Of a stretch of DNA of 64,000 nucleotides, positions 52,762 to 62,156 are shown in pieces. This DNA comes from Mycolicibacterium litorale (lineage in GTDB: Bacteria; Actinomycetota; Actinomycetes; Mycobacteriales; Mycobacteriaceae): the NCBI RefSeq assembly GCF_010731695.1, contig NZ_AP022586.1, positions 3,720,001 through 3,784,000 on the forward strand, given 5' to 3'. Numbering within the stretch: position 1 is the first letter of the stretch; every line of letters begins with the position of its first letter. The position numbers and the translations under genes were made by a program. The notes beneath the pieces were generated by a model. It had not been told where the DNA came from, did not search any database, and was given only the letters and a program-made list of their open reading frames with translations.

Positions 52762-53622
52762 TCAGAGCACACTCGCCGACCGTAACGCCCGGGCGTGCCG
52801 AACTCGTCGGACGATGTCGACCGGGTGATCCTCCCTGACCACGCGGACGACCAGCCAGCCGGCGGCGTCGATCTTCTCGGCGCGGCGGATGTCCTTGGTG
52901 TACACCCATCTGCTGGTCTGGTGATGCTCACCGTCGTATTCCATAGCGACCATGCAGTTCTCCCAACCCATGTCGAGGAACGCGAACGGCGCACCGTCCG
53001 GACCGAGCACGGGTATCTGGGTGCGAGGTCGGGGCAGTCCGGCCCGCATGATCAGCAGCCTCAGCCATGTCTCCTTCGGTGATTCCGCGCCGGAGTCGAC
53101 GAGGTCGACCGCTGTCTCGAGCTGTCGCAGGCCCCGTACCCCTGGATGGTGCCGCGCGAGGTCCGCCACATCGCCCAACCCCAACGCCGTGGCACGCACG
53201 AGCGCGTCCAGCCGTTCCACTGCCGCGTCCACCCTGCCTTCACGCCCGAGATCGAACGCGGTTCTCGCCGGGCTGGTCACGGCACGACCGCGCACGACCT
53301 GTCGCTCGCCGTCCAGCAGGACTGCGCGGCGAGTCCGAATCCCCGGTGGCGGCTTCGGATTGGCGTAGATGAGGTCTACCACCACGTCGTCGTCGATCCA
53401 CTTCGCGCCGTGTAGTGCGGCGGCCGCCAGGCCGGCGATGGTCGCTCGCCTGCCCGACCACAACCACGCCGCGACGATGCGTTCGTGCAGGGAGAGCGGT
53501 GACAGCTTCTGCGCGTACACGCCGGGGAAGACCGCGCGGTAGCGGGTCCGCAGCTGATGGCGGCTCACAGCGCCGCACGCCAGCGCCTCACTGCCGATGA
53601 AGGGGTCCCGCAGCTGGTTCAT
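52762..53622 (-). CDS. AbiEi/Vsr-like (DUF559-type) nuclease-fold protein
   Basis: Protein of 286 residues common in many copies in mycobacteria. An N-terminal AbiEi-like winged-helix region (ACGAVSRHQLRTRYRAVFPGVYA) is followed by RATIAGLAAAALHGAKW and TSPARTAFDLGR. The C-terminus has PKETWLRLLIMRAGLP, then FLDMGWENCMVAMEYDGEHH, an E-D-EYD arrangement resembling the PD-(D/E)XK nuclease fold of Vsr/DUF559. No partner toxin gene is adjacent, so it is an orphan. The ATG at 53622 is chosen; the frame open to 53676 has no similarity. It is convergent with pknG (2-base gap). Confidence 0.78.
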   Translation of the reverse strand: MNQLRDPFIGSEALACGAVSRHQLRTRYRAVFPGVYAQKLSPLSLHERIVAAWLWSGRRATIAGLAAAALHGAKWIDDDVVVDLIYANPKPPPGIRTRRAVLLDGERQVVRGRAVTSPARTAFDLGREGRVDAAVERLDALVRATALGLGDVADLARHHPGVRGLRQLETAVDLVDSGAESPKETWLRLLIMRAGLPRPRTQIPVLGPDGAPFAFLDMGWENCMVAMEYDGEHHQTSRWVYTKDIRRAEKIDAAGWLVVRVVREDHPVDIVRRVRHARALRSASVL

Positions 53623-53712
53623 GACCGCACCCTGACGGAAGTGGCCGACATCAGGGCGAGGTCGGCGAAGACTCATCCACAGTCGCTCAGATCGAGTGTG
53701 CCGTCAGGGCGT

Positions 53713-53768
53713 CGAGTGTGTAACCAGGGCGGGATTTCCGCCGAATTCCCGCCCTGAGTACACACTCG
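53713..53768. repeat. 56-nt near-perfect palindromic hairpin element
   Basis: The arms CGAGTGTGT and ACACACTCG frame inner arms CAGGGCGGGA and TCCCGCCCTG, with a CCGCCG centre and small mismatched bulges. Nearby copies of CGAGTGTG and CGTCAGGGC at 53693-53715 and 53777-53785 suggest a composite of short repeats. It lies 45 bases after the ackA stop, where it could end transcription, but it has no T-tract. It may be a dispersed palindromic repeat. Confidence 0.6.
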
Positions 53769-53812
53769 CCGACTGCCGTCAGGGCACTCGGCACTCGGCG
53801 GCGCGAATCCTG

Positions 53813-55000
53813 CTAGATCACTGCGACGCACGCTCGTGCGATCGCCAACTCCTCGTTCGTCGGGATCACGAGCACCGTCGTGGGCGACGTCTCCGCCGAG
53901 ATCCGCCGCGCCGTGTGCGAGGGGCTCTCGTTGAGGTGCTCGTCCAGTTCGATACCCAGCCGCCCCATGCCCGACAACGCATCGCGCCGCACCTCGGCGT
54001 CGTTCTCGCCGACGCCTGCGGTGAACGTGATGACGTCGGCGCTGCCCAGCAGGGCGAGGTAGGCGCCGATGTACTTACGCAGCCGGTGGATGTAGACGTC
54101 GTAGGCGAGCCCGGCGGCCTCGTCACCGCTTTCGATGCGCTGATGCAGTACCCGGAAGTCGATCTCGCCACCCAGTCCGCGCACCCCGGCACGCTTGTTC
54201 AGCATCGTCTCGATCTCTTCGACGCTCATCCCGGCTTCCCGCCACAGATAGACGAACAGCCCCGGGTCGATGTCACCGGAACGCGTGCCCATCACCAGAC
54301 CCTCCATCGGCGTCAGGCCCATGGAGGTGTCGACCGGGCGGCCGCCCAGAATCGCCGACGCCGACGCGCCGTTGCCCAGGTGCAGCACGATCTGGCTCAG
54401 CGAGGACAGCGGAACATCGAGGAACGCCGCGGCCTGCTCGCTGACGTACTGATGTGAGGTGCCGTGGAAGCCGTAGCGCCGGATGTGCCACTGCTCGGCC
54501 ACCTCCCGGTCGATCGCGTAGGTGGCCGCGGCGGCGGGTAGGTCATGGAAGAACGCGGTGTCGAACACCGCCACATGCGGCAGTTCCGAGAACGCCTTGC
54601 GGGCCTCGCGGATACCGAGGACGGCGGGCGGGTTGTGCAGCGGCGCCAGCGGGGCCAGTTCCTCGAGCTTCTCGATCAGCGCGTCGTCGATCAGTGTGGG
54701 CTGATACAGGTCCGGACCTCCGTGCACGACCCGGTGTCCGACGGCGACGAGTCCGACGCTACCCAGCTCGGTCCCGGCTTCGTCGAACATGGCGTACGCC
54801 GTGCGCAGCGCGGCTTCGTGATCGGGCACCGGGTCGCCGTGCGTCACCTCGCGCTCACCGCAGACCAGACTCGCCGACGACGAGTCCTCGCCGATGCGCT
54901 CGACGATCCCGTCGGCCAGGGACAACCCGGAATCAGGCTCCACCAGTTGGAATTTCAGTGACGACGATCCGGAGTTGAGGACCAGAACGGTGCGGCTCAT
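53813..55000 (-). CDS. ackA: Acetate kinase
   Basis: Makes ATP from acetyl phosphate and ADP (reversibly), 395 residues. Landmarks: phosphate-binding [12 protein letters not shown] at the N-terminus, GHRVVHGG near residue 85, [11 protein letters not shown] near 150, [11 protein letters not shown] near 205 and TGGVGEN-like [13 protein letters not shown] near 320. The ATG at 55000 overlaps the pta stop (TGATG); a GTG lies directly before it. It works with Pta in acetate overflow or uptake. Confidence 0.96.
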   Translation of the reverse strand: MSRTVLVLNSGSSSLKFQLVEPDSGLSLADGIVERIGEDSSSASLVCGEREVTHGDPVPDHEAALRTAYAMFDEAGTELGSVGLVAVGHRVVHGGPDLYQPTLIDDALIEKLEELAPLAPLHNPPAVLGIREARKAFSELPHVAVFDTAFFHDLPAAAATYAIDREVAEQWHIRRYGFHGTSHQYVSEQAAAFLDVPLSSLSQIVLHLGNGASASAILGGRPVDTSMGLTPMEGLVMGTRSGDIDPGLFVYLWREAGMSVEEIETMLNKRAGVRGLGGEIDFRVLHQRIESGDEAAGLAYDVYIHRLRKYIGAYLALLGSADVITFTAGVGENDAEVRRDALSGMGRLGIELDEHLNESPSHTARRISAETSPTTVLVIPTNEELAIARACVAVI

Positions 55001-57075
55001 CACTTCCCCTGGGCCTGGATCGCGGTGATCGCGACCGTGTTGACGATGTCCTCCACCAGGGCACCTCGCGAGAGGTCGTTGACCGGTTTGTTGAGCCCCT
55101 GCAGCACGGGACCGATCGCGATCGCACCCGCGCTGCGCTGCACCGCCTTGTACGTGTTGTTGCCGGTGTTGAGATCCGGAAAGATCAGCACGGTGGCCCG
55201 GCCGGCGACGGGCGAGTCCGGCATCTTGGTCGAGGCGACCGACGGTTCCACCGCGGCGTCGTACTGGATCGGCCCCTCGACCAGGAGGTCCGGTTCGCGC
55301 TTGCGTACCAGTTCGGTCGCCTCCCTGACCTTTTCGACCTCGACACCGGCACCGGAGGTACCCGTCGAATACGACAGCATCGCCACCCGCGGGTCGATGC
55401 CGAACTGGGCGGCGGTGCGCGCCGAGGAGACGGCGATGTCGGCCAGTTCCTCCGCGGTCGGATCAGGGACGATCGCGCAGTCACCGTAGGCGAGCACGCG
55501 GTCGGCCAGGCACATCAGGAAGATGCTCGACACGGTCGACACATCGGGCAGGGTCTTGATGATCTCGAATGCCGGGCGCACGGTGTGGGCCGTGGTGTGC
55601 GCCGCCCCGGAGACCATGCCGTCGACCATGTCGTTGTGCACGAGCATGGTGCCGAAGTACGAGACGTCGTGGATGATCTCGCGTGCCTGCTCGACGGTGA
55701 CGCCCTTGTGCTTGCGCAGATCGGCGTACTGCTCGGCGAACCGGTCGCACAGTTCGCTAATCCGCGGATCCAGCACCGTGGCCGCGGACAGGTCGGCACC
55801 GAGTTCGGCTGCCCGGGCCCGCACCCGCGCCTCCTCACCGAGGATTGTCAGGTCCGCGACGCCGCGCTGCAGCAACCGGCCGGCCGCCTTGAGGATGCGG
55901 TCGTCGTCGCCTTCGGGCAGCACGATGTGTTTGCGGTTCGCGCGCGCCTGGTCGAGCAGCTGATAGGTGAACATGTGCGGTGTGGTGACGGTCGGAATGG
56001 GAATCGCCAACCGGCTCAACAGGTCCGCGGTGTCGACGTGGGTCTCCATCAGCGCAAGCGCGGTGTCGATCTTGCGCGCCGAGGTGGCGGTCACCCGTCC
56101 CCTGGTCCCTGCGACGCGGCTGGCGGTTTCGAAGGTGCCGTAGTCGGTCGCGACGATCGGCAGCCGAAGTCCCAGCCCGGCCACCAGCGCCGCGATCGCC
56201 GGATGCAGCTCCAGCCCACCGTTGAGGATGACGCTCGACAGGGACGGGAACCCTTCTGCGGCATGGGCGCTCAGCACGGCGAGTACCACGTCGGACCGGT
56301 CTCCCGGCGTGACCACCGTGACTCCCTCGGTCAGCCGCTCCAACACGTGTTCGGCGGTCATCCCGGCGACCAACACGTCCATCGCCTCGCGGTCCAGAAG
56401 GCTCTCGTCACCGCCGATCACCGTCCCGTCGACGGCATCACGCAGTTCGGCAACCGACGGCGCGACCAGCAGCGGCTCTTCGGGTAACACGTAGGCCTGC
56501 GGGCCGCCGTGCCCCTGCAGTGCCTCACGCACCTCGGTCAGCTGGTCCGGGTCGCACCGATTCACCACTACCGCAGCGGTGTGTGCGTGCTGGGCGGCGA
56601 TCTCATCGAGGCACACGTCGATGACCTCGACGACCTCCGACGGGGTGCGGCCGCGCGCTTTGACGGCAAGGACGACGGGAGCACCGAGGTTGGCCGCGAT
56701 GCGCGCGTTCATCGACAGCTCGCTGGGGCTGGCCACGTCGGTGTAGTCGCTGCCGACGATCAGCACCACATCGCACCGGGCGGCGACGCGATGGAAGCGG
56801 TCGACGATGTCGGCGAGTGCGCTGTCGGGGTCCTCGTGCAACTGGTGGTAGCTCACTCCGACGCAGTCCTCGTATGGCAGACCCGCGGTGGTGTGGGCGA
56901 GCAGCAGTTCGAGGATGTAGTCCCGCGCCGGCCCCTGCCGGGTGATGGGCCGGAACACTCCCACCTTCGCCGCGGTTGCCGTCAGGCGGTCGAGGAGTCC
57001 GAGCGCGATCGTCGACTTTCCTGTGTCGCCTTCCGGCGATGCGACGTAGATGGCGGAAACGCGCGAATCGGTCAC
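55000..57075 (-). CDS. pta: Phosphate acetyltransferase
   Basis: Converts acetyl-CoA and phosphate to acetyl phosphate, 691 residues. It is the long form: an N-terminal P-loop/BioD-like domain ([10 protein letters not shown] near residue 12), a central DRTGG domain, and a C-terminal PTA_PTB catalytic domain from about residue 365 ([14 protein letters not shown], then [15 protein letters not shown] at the end). The GTG at 57075 is favoured because AGGG lies 8 bases before it and the length then equals the M. tuberculosis protein (690 aa); GTGs at 57084 and 57090 remain possible. It is coupled with ackA. Confidence 0.95.
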   Translation of the reverse strand: MTDSRVSAIYVASPEGDTGKSTIALGLLDRLTATAAKVGVFRPITRQGPARDYILELLLAHTTAGLPYEDCVGVSYHQLHEDPDSALADIVDRFHRVAARCDVVLIVGSDYTDVASPSELSMNARIAANLGAPVVLAVKARGRTPSEVVEVIDVCLDEIAAQHAHTAAVVVNRCDPDQLTEVREALQGHGGPQAYVLPEEPLLVAPSVAELRDAVDGTVIGGDESLLDREAMDVLVAGMTAEHVLERLTEGVTVVTPGDRSDVVLAVLSAHAAEGFPSLSSVILNGGLELHPAIAALVAGLGLRLPIVATDYGTFETASRVAGTRGRVTATSARKIDTALALMETHVDTADLLSRLAIPIPTVTTPHMFTYQLLDQARANRKHIVLPEGDDDRILKAAGRLLQRGVADLTILGEEARVRARAAELGADLSAATVLDPRISELCDRFAEQYADLRKHKGVTVEQAREIIHDVSYFGTMLVHNDMVDGMVSGAAHTTAHTVRPAFEIIKTLPDVSTVSSIFLMCLADRVLAYGDCAIVPDPTAEELADIAVSSARTAAQFGIDPRVAMLSYSTGTSGAGVEVEKVREATELVRKREPDLLVEGPIQYDAAVEPSVASTKMPDSPVAGRATVLIFPDLNTGNNTYKAVQRSAGAIAIGPVLQGLNKPVNDLSRGALVEDIVNTVAITAIQAQGK

Positions 57076-57248
57076 GTCGGGCACCCTCACAGCCTGCCGC
57101 ATCGGCGGCATTGCGGCCAGCAGGCCACCCCGCTCGCCAAAACCGACACCCAATGCAAAGTTTTGGTTATTTAGTAATTCTTTGCTAACTTCGCACGCAC
57201 ACGTTTCAAACGCCTGCGTCAATAACTTACTCAGCAGTCAGGATTGCC
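57076..57248. promoter_or_regulatory. Divergent promoter region pta / glycan cluster
   Basis: The 173-bp gap between pta and the plus-strand cluster contains an A+T-rich core at about 57150-57190, flanked by GCAAAG and CTTTGC. The core is the likely site of divergent promoters. No operator can be assigned with confidence. Confidence 0.4.
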
Positions 57249-58799
57249 GTGAGAACTGCCTCTTCGGTCGAATATGTAAGAGAGCTGGCCGCGCCTCCGA
57301 CGACGAAGCCATCCTCAACTGGCGTTACTGGCAGCTCACTCGCGAAGCCTTTAGCGTCCCTAAGGGGAATCGCGGAGACAACGATCGCGGACCGGCGGGA
57401 ACACCGCTGGTTCCACCTTCGGCTCGTCATCGCCATCGGCCTCACCGCGATCGCCTACGCCATCCCCTACGCCGACACCGTCGTGCTCGCGATACACGGT
57501 TCAGGCGCACCCCTTCCGGCGGTCCTGCCGGTACTCGTCATCCTGATCACCCTCGGATACCGCACCGCACCGCGCGGCGTGGCCGACGCCGAGTCGAACT
57601 GGATCATCGGGGCACTGGTCGGGGTGGGGGCACTCGGCGGCATCGAACTGCTCAGCCACCGCACACCGACCCTCGCCGGGCTCTGGCACCTGCAGGATTT
57701 CGGCGCCCCCGTCTGGCTCGCGTGCGTGATGACGGTGCTGTTCGGGGTGCGGCACGTCGTTCGGATGTGGCCGCTGTGGCTCTTCGCGCTGTGTTGTGTG
57801 AGCCCGCTGCCCTTGATGCTGGCGTCCGCGGCTCTCGGCGGGTCGGATACCGCCACGGCGCTGCTCACCGCGCTGGCCGGAGCGGTCGCCGTGCTGCTCG
57901 CGGGCCGGATGACACCGCCGGCCCACCGGTGCGCCGCCGCACTGTCCTGCTTCGCGGTGTCGGCCCTCACCGTGCTCGGCGTGGGCGGGCACGTGCCGCT
58001 GTTGCTCACCACCGTGCTTGTCGGCGCGGTGTTCCCCAGCCTCGCGACCGCCGCTCTGCTGACGACGCGCACCGCGCGCGTGCGCCTCGCCGAACGGGCG
58101 TGGCCCGAACCGCACCAGCACACCGTGCGCGCGCTGGGCACGCTCGCCGTGACGGCCGTGGCCCTCGCGCTTCTCAACCCGCCCGTCGACCGGACCGCCG
58201 CGCTCCCCACGGTGTCGGCCGACTGGACGGACAAGGCCGGGCTGCGTGCCCCCGTGGCCTATGACTTCGTCACCCGGTACGCCGGACCGGACGCCACCTT
58301 CGTGCGTTACCGCACGCCCGCACAGCGCGGCCTTCCCGCCCTCGCAGTCGACGTCCTGACCACCCCGGACCGCACCGCGCTGACCGACACCGCCGACATC
58401 ATCTGGTACCCGTCGGCCCGTCCGGTGGACTACCGGGTGATCACCGATCGTCCCGACCTGCCGGCGGGCAGTCGGATGGCGTTCAGCAACGCCGACGCGG
58501 CCACCGACGGCACCCACTCCGACTGGTTGGTCATCACCTGGCAATGGCAGTCCGGCAACGACTTCCAGCGGGTCAACGTGGTCGCCAGCCAATCGCTGGC
58601 CGGTGACCACCTGCCCCCGGAACCCCAGCCCGTGAACCTGCTCGACGTGTCGCTGCGGCCCGCGCTGTGGGTGGCCCGCCAACAACCGAACGATCCGGGT
58701 GACGTCGACGAGGTCGTGATCGGGCGCGCGACCACCCTGGCCGGGGTGCTCGACCGCGCGGCTGCCGGCCCGGCGGGCGGTGCCGCGGCCGATGCCTGA
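57249..58799 (+). CDS. Polytopic membrane protein of a glycan cluster
   Basis: Protein of 516 residues that I do not recognise. A hydrophilic N-terminus of about 55 residues is followed by about nine to ten hydrophobic helices (residues 58-315), the last near LGTLAVTAVALALLNPP. A soluble C-terminal domain of about 200 residues, presumably outside the membrane, has WTDKAGLRAPVAYDFVTRY and a QSGNDFQRVNVVASQSL stretch and ends Ala/Gly-rich. It overlaps the start of the glycosyltransferase gene by 8 bases and begins the four-gene cluster. AGGA lies 5 bases before the GTG. It may take part in export or processing of the glycan. Confidence 0.75.
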   Translation: MRTASSVEYVRELAAPPTTKPSSTGVTGSSLAKPLASLRGIAETTIADRREHRWFHLRLVIAIGLTAIAYAIPYADTVVLAIHGSGAPLPAVLPVLVILITLGYRTAPRGVADAESNWIIGALVGVGALGGIELLSHRTPTLAGLWHLQDFGAPVWLACVMTVLFGVRHVVRMWPLWLFALCCVSPLPLMLASAALGGSDTATALLTALAGAVAVLLAGRMTPPAHRCAAALSCFAVSALTVLGVGGHVPLLLTTVLVGAVFPSLATAALLTTRTARVRLAERAWPEPHQHTVRALGTLAVTAVALALLNPPVDRTAALPTVSADWTDKAGLRAPVAYDFVTRYAGPDATFVRYRTPAQRGLPALAVDVLTTPDRTALTDTADIIWYPSARPVDYRVITDRPDLPAGSRMAFSNADAATDGTHSDWLVITWQWQSGNDFQRVNVVASQSLAGDHLPPEPQPVNLLDVSLRPALWVARQQPNDPGDVDEVVIGRATTLAGVLDRAAAGPAGGAAADA

Positions 58800-60216
58800 C
58801 CTGACTCCGGTCGTGCTGCCGGCCCACCTGTCGGCGCGCGGACTGCTGGGCCGCCGGGCCCTGATGCTGCTGGCCGCGGTCTTCGTGGTCCACGCCGCGG
58901 CCGTCGCGCACTGGCCACACATCCTGGCGCCGGTGCTCACCGGGGTCTTCGCGCTCATCTACCTGGTATCGACGCTCGACCGCAATTACCTGCTGCTCAT
59001 GGGGCTTCGGTCCAGCGCGCTGGTCAGCATCAGCGCCGAGGAGGCGCTGGCCATCCCCGACGACGAACTGCCGGTGTACACCGTGCTGCTGCCCGTCTAC
59101 GACGAACCGACGATCGTCGCCAACCTGATCAACGGCGTCGGCAGACTCGATTACCCGGCCGACAAACTGGAGATCCTGCTGCTCGTCGAGGAGGACGACC
59201 TCGCCACCCAGGGGGCCCTCCTGGGTGCCGACATGCAGTCGGTACGGATCGTCATCGTCCCGCACAGCCAGCCCAAGACGAAACCCAAAGCGTGCAACTA
59301 CGGGATGTCGCTTCCCGACCTGCGTGGCGAGTACCTGACGATCTACGACGCCGAGGACATCCCCGATCCGCTGCAGCTGCGGCGCGCGGTCGCCGCGTTC
59401 CGCCGGGTGCCGCGCGACATCGGTTGTCTGCAGGGGCGACTCGGCTATTTCAACGAGAAGCAGAATCTGCTGACCCGGTTCTTCTCCCTCGAGTACGACC
59501 AGTGGTTCGGGGTCGTACTGCCCGCCGTCGAGCAGGCCCGCTGTGTCGTCCCCCTCGGTGGCACCTCCAACCACATGCCGACGACGGTGTGGCGGGCGGT
59601 CGGCGGGTGGGACGAGTTCAACGTCACCGAGGACGCCGACCTCGGGGTGCGCCTGGCGCGCAGCGGCTACCGGACGATGATCCTCGACTCGATCACGTTG
59701 GAGGAGGCCAACTCCGACGTCGTCAACTGGATTCGCCAACGGTCGCGCTGGTACAAGGGCTACCTGCAGACCATGCTCGTGCACCTGCGCGATCCGCGGG
59801 GTCTGCGCCGCGCGATCGGCACCAAGGCGTTCCTGCGGATGCTCAACATGACCGGCGGTGTGCCGTTGACCAGCGCGCTGAACGTGCTGTTCTGGTTCAC
59901 GATGCTGATGTGGATCGTCGGCAGACCCGCCGTGATCGGGATGCTGTTCCCTCCGCTCACCTACTACGTGTGCCTGACCCTGCTGCTGGTCTGCGCGCCG
60001 CTGTCGGTGTTCACCGGGCTGATCGTCACGCAGGCGCTCGGTAAACCGCATCTGTGGGTGGCGGCCCTGCTCTCACCGCTGTACTGGGTGTTGCAGTCCG
60101 TGGCCGCCATCAAAGCGATCTACCAGCTCGTGTTCCGACCGTCGTTCTGGGAGAAGACGATTCACGGCCTCTCCCCCTCTCGTGACAACGCACCTCTCAC
60201 CGAAGGACTCCGATGA
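58792..60216 (+). CDS. Processive GT2 membrane glycosyltransferase (cellulose-synthase-like)
   Basis: Glycosyltransferase family 2 enzyme of 474 residues that should extend a beta-linked polysaccharide at the inner membrane. Two N-terminal helices lead into the catalytic domain with VLLPVYDEP, DAED (about residue 189), TED in FNVTEDADLG (about 281), and QRSRW (the QxxRW motif, about 322), the D,D,D,QxxRW set of processive synthases. Several C-terminal helices follow. No PilZ domain is present, so c-di-GMP control is not expected in this polypeptide. ATG at 58792; its stop overlaps the next gene (ATGA). Confidence 0.88.
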   Translation: MPDLTPVVLPAHLSARGLLGRRALMLLAAVFVVHAAAVAHWPHILAPVLTGVFALIYLVSTLDRNYLLLMGLRSSALVSISAEEALAIPDDELPVYTVLLPVYDEPTIVANLINGVGRLDYPADKLEILLLVEEDDLATQGALLGADMQSVRIVIVPHSQPKTKPKACNYGMSLPDLRGEYLTIYDAEDIPDPLQLRRAVAAFRRVPRDIGCLQGRLGYFNEKQNLLTRFFSLEYDQWFGVVLPAVEQARCVVPLGGTSNHMPTTVWRAVGGWDEFNVTEDADLGVRLARSGYRTMILDSITLEEANSDVVNWIRQRSRWYKGYLQTMLVHLRDPRGLRRAIGTKAFLRMLNMTGGVPLTSALNVLFWFTMLMWIVGRPAVIGMLFPPLTYYVCLTLLLVCAPLSVFTGLIVTQALGKPHLWVAALLSPLYWVLQSVAAIKAIYQLVFRPSFWEKTIHGLSPSRDNAPLTEGLR

Positions 60217-62153
60217 CCACACCCACGCGCGCCCTCGCCGTCCTCGCCGCCGCCAGCGTCGCGGTGGCGGGCAGCCTGGCCGGGACGCCACCGCCCACCG
60301 CGCACGCCGAACCGATGAACAAGGCGGTGCGCGACGCCGGGGCCACCCCGCCGATCGGGTGGGCGCAGCTCGGGATGTCCGACCGGATGGAACTGATCGG
60401 CGCCAATCAGCCTGCGGAGACCGCGATCCCGGTGCCCGACGGTGTGGGTCCCGGGATGCTGAGCGGCCGGATCGGCTCGGTGGTCAACGTCGCCGACGGC
60501 CGGGTCGAGGTGATCGACGGCCGCGGCACCGTCCTGGGCTCGTTCCCCGCACCCACCGACGGGAACACCACCCCGTTCAGCGTCAACATCTCGCCCGCCC
60601 AGGTGGTCGAGGACCGCGCCCGCGTGAGTTTCGTGTTGCGCGAACCGGGCCGCGACGCGAACGCCTGCACGCAGCCGCCGGCGCTCACCCTGACCCAGCT
60701 TGCGAACACCTTCACCGGCCCCACCCCCGATCCGGTGTCGGTGGCCGGATTCCTGCCCGGCTACCTCGACGAGATCGTGATCCGGATCGGATCCGATCCG
60801 ACGAACTTCGAGCAGCAGGCGGCACTCGACCTGGTCGCCGAACTCACTCACCTCTACCGCCCGATGCCGGTGCGCATCAACGTCACCACCGCCGACGTCC
60901 TGGCGCCGGCCGCCGGGGCTCGCCGCGTCATCGAGATCCGTGACGGCGCGGCACCGGCGATCTCCATCACCGGCGCGGGCACCCCGGCCGCGGCGCTCGT
61001 GATCGCCGGCACCGGCGAGAAGCTGCTCGACCAGGTGGAACTGTTCACCGACCAGCGAATGAAACTCGCCCAGTCCCCCTCGGCGGCCGTCGTTTTCGCC
61101 AACCGGCAGCCCGACGTGGCCTCGACCATCAAGACCTTCGACCAACTCGGCATCACCGGTCAGACGTCGGTGCTGGGCAACACCGTCCTCTACGCCGGAT
61201 TCGACGTCAGCGCGTTCGGCGTCGGACCGGTCACCCAGGCCGACGTCCACATCAAAGCCAAGTACACGCCGGTCGTCGGCGGTGAGGCATCCGTTCTCAT
61301 CCGCTCCGCGGGCACGGTGGTGGCCACCCACACGCTCGACGAATCGGGCACCCTCGACGTCAAGGCGACGATCCCCGCCGAGACCATCACCTCCAACGTG
61401 GGCCTCGCCCTGGAACTGCGGTACATCCCCCGCCAGGAGTGCGCACCGCTCACCGACCGCATCACGTTCGCACTCGACCCGCAGTCGACGGTGAGCGTGA
61501 CCCCGGGCGACAACAACAGGGGCGGGTTCCCGGTCCTCCCGATGGCGTTCACCCCGGACTTCGACGTCACCCTGAACAGTCCGGACCACATCGGCTTCGC
61601 CGCGCAGGCGATCAACCTGATGGGCCAGCAGACGGCCATGCTGCTGCGACCGCGGCTGAACACCTTCGAGGACGTGATCGGTTCGCGCACCGCACTTCTC
61701 GCCGTTGTGGACGGACCGGAGCTGACCCGCGCGGGGATGACACCGCCGTTGGCCACCGAGGCACCGGATCGGCTCACCGTCGGCGGCAGCACGACCACCG
61801 GGGTCGATTTCCGCGGACCCGTCAGCTCACTGCAGGCGTTCGGTGACAACGGCCGGACGGTGCTCGCGGTGTCCGGCGGTGGTGACTGGTCGCTGCTCGA
61901 CGATTCGTTCCACTACATCCGCAGCCTGCCCGAGCGCTGGGCGTCGCTGTCCGGTGACGTGCTGGCCACCGGGTCGGCCGGTGAGACCGTGAACCTCACC
62001 GTCGCGCAGGGCGGTCCGATGGCCCACCAGCCGGCGCCCGGACCGGGCTGGCAGGTGTGGGCGTGGATCAGCGCCGCGGTGGTGGGGTTGGCGGCGCTCG
62101 CCGCGGGAGCGGTCTTCGGTGTGCGGCACCGCCGGTCGCGCGGCAGAGCCTGA
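60213..62153 (+). CDS. BcsB-like exported protein
   Basis: Protein of 646 residues with a signal peptide (cut probably after AHA near residue 30), a long beta-rich extracytoplasmic region and one C-terminal membrane helix (about residues 615-636) followed by a basic end. This is the plan of BcsB, the partner of cellulose synthase, and sequence such as VSFVLREPGRDANACTQP and LPMAFTPDFDVTL fits that family. It starts with an ATGA overlap with the GT2 synthase, as bcsB follows bcsA elsewhere. The product need not be cellulose. Confidence 0.75.
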   Translation: MTTPTRALAVLAAASVAVAGSLAGTPPPTAHAEPMNKAVRDAGATPPIGWAQLGMSDRMELIGANQPAETAIPVPDGVGPGMLSGRIGSVVNVADGRVEVIDGRGTVLGSFPAPTDGNTTPFSVNISPAQVVEDRARVSFVLREPGRDANACTQPPALTLTQLANTFTGPTPDPVSVAGFLPGYLDEIVIRIGSDPTNFEQQAALDLVAELTHLYRPMPVRINVTTADVLAPAAGARRVIEIRDGAAPAISITGAGTPAAALVIAGTGEKLLDQVELFTDQRMKLAQSPSAAVVFANRQPDVASTIKTFDQLGITGQTSVLGNTVLYAGFDVSAFGVGPVTQADVHIKAKYTPVVGGEASVLIRSAGTVVATHTLDESGTLDVKATIPAETITSNVGLALELRYIPRQECAPLTDRITFALDPQSTVSVTPGDNNRGGFPVLPMAFTPDFDVTLNSPDHIGFAAQAINLMGQQTAMLLRPRLNTFEDVIGSRTALLAVVDGPELTRAGMTPPLATEAPDRLTVGGSTTTGVDFRGPVSSLQAFGDNGRTVLAVSGGGDWSLLDDSFHYIRSLPERWASLSGDVLATGSAGETVNLTVAQGGPMAHQPAPGPGWQVWAWISAAVVGLAALAAGAVFGVRHRRSRGRA

Positions 62154-62156
62154 CCC

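Noticed and set aside
52762..53622. Type IV toxin-antitoxin pair (AbiEi/AbiEii)
   Set aside because: Only the AbiEi-like protein is present; no nucleotidyltransferase toxin gene is adjacent, and these orphans are common in mycobacteria.
53820..54062. Possible additional small genes on the plus strand opposite ackA
   Set aside because: They lie within ackA, whose motifs are complete, and have no start signals.
60162..61589. 475-codon minus-strand frame opposite the BcsB-like gene
   Set aside because: Antisense shadow without family features, while the plus-strand protein has a signal peptide and a membrane helix.
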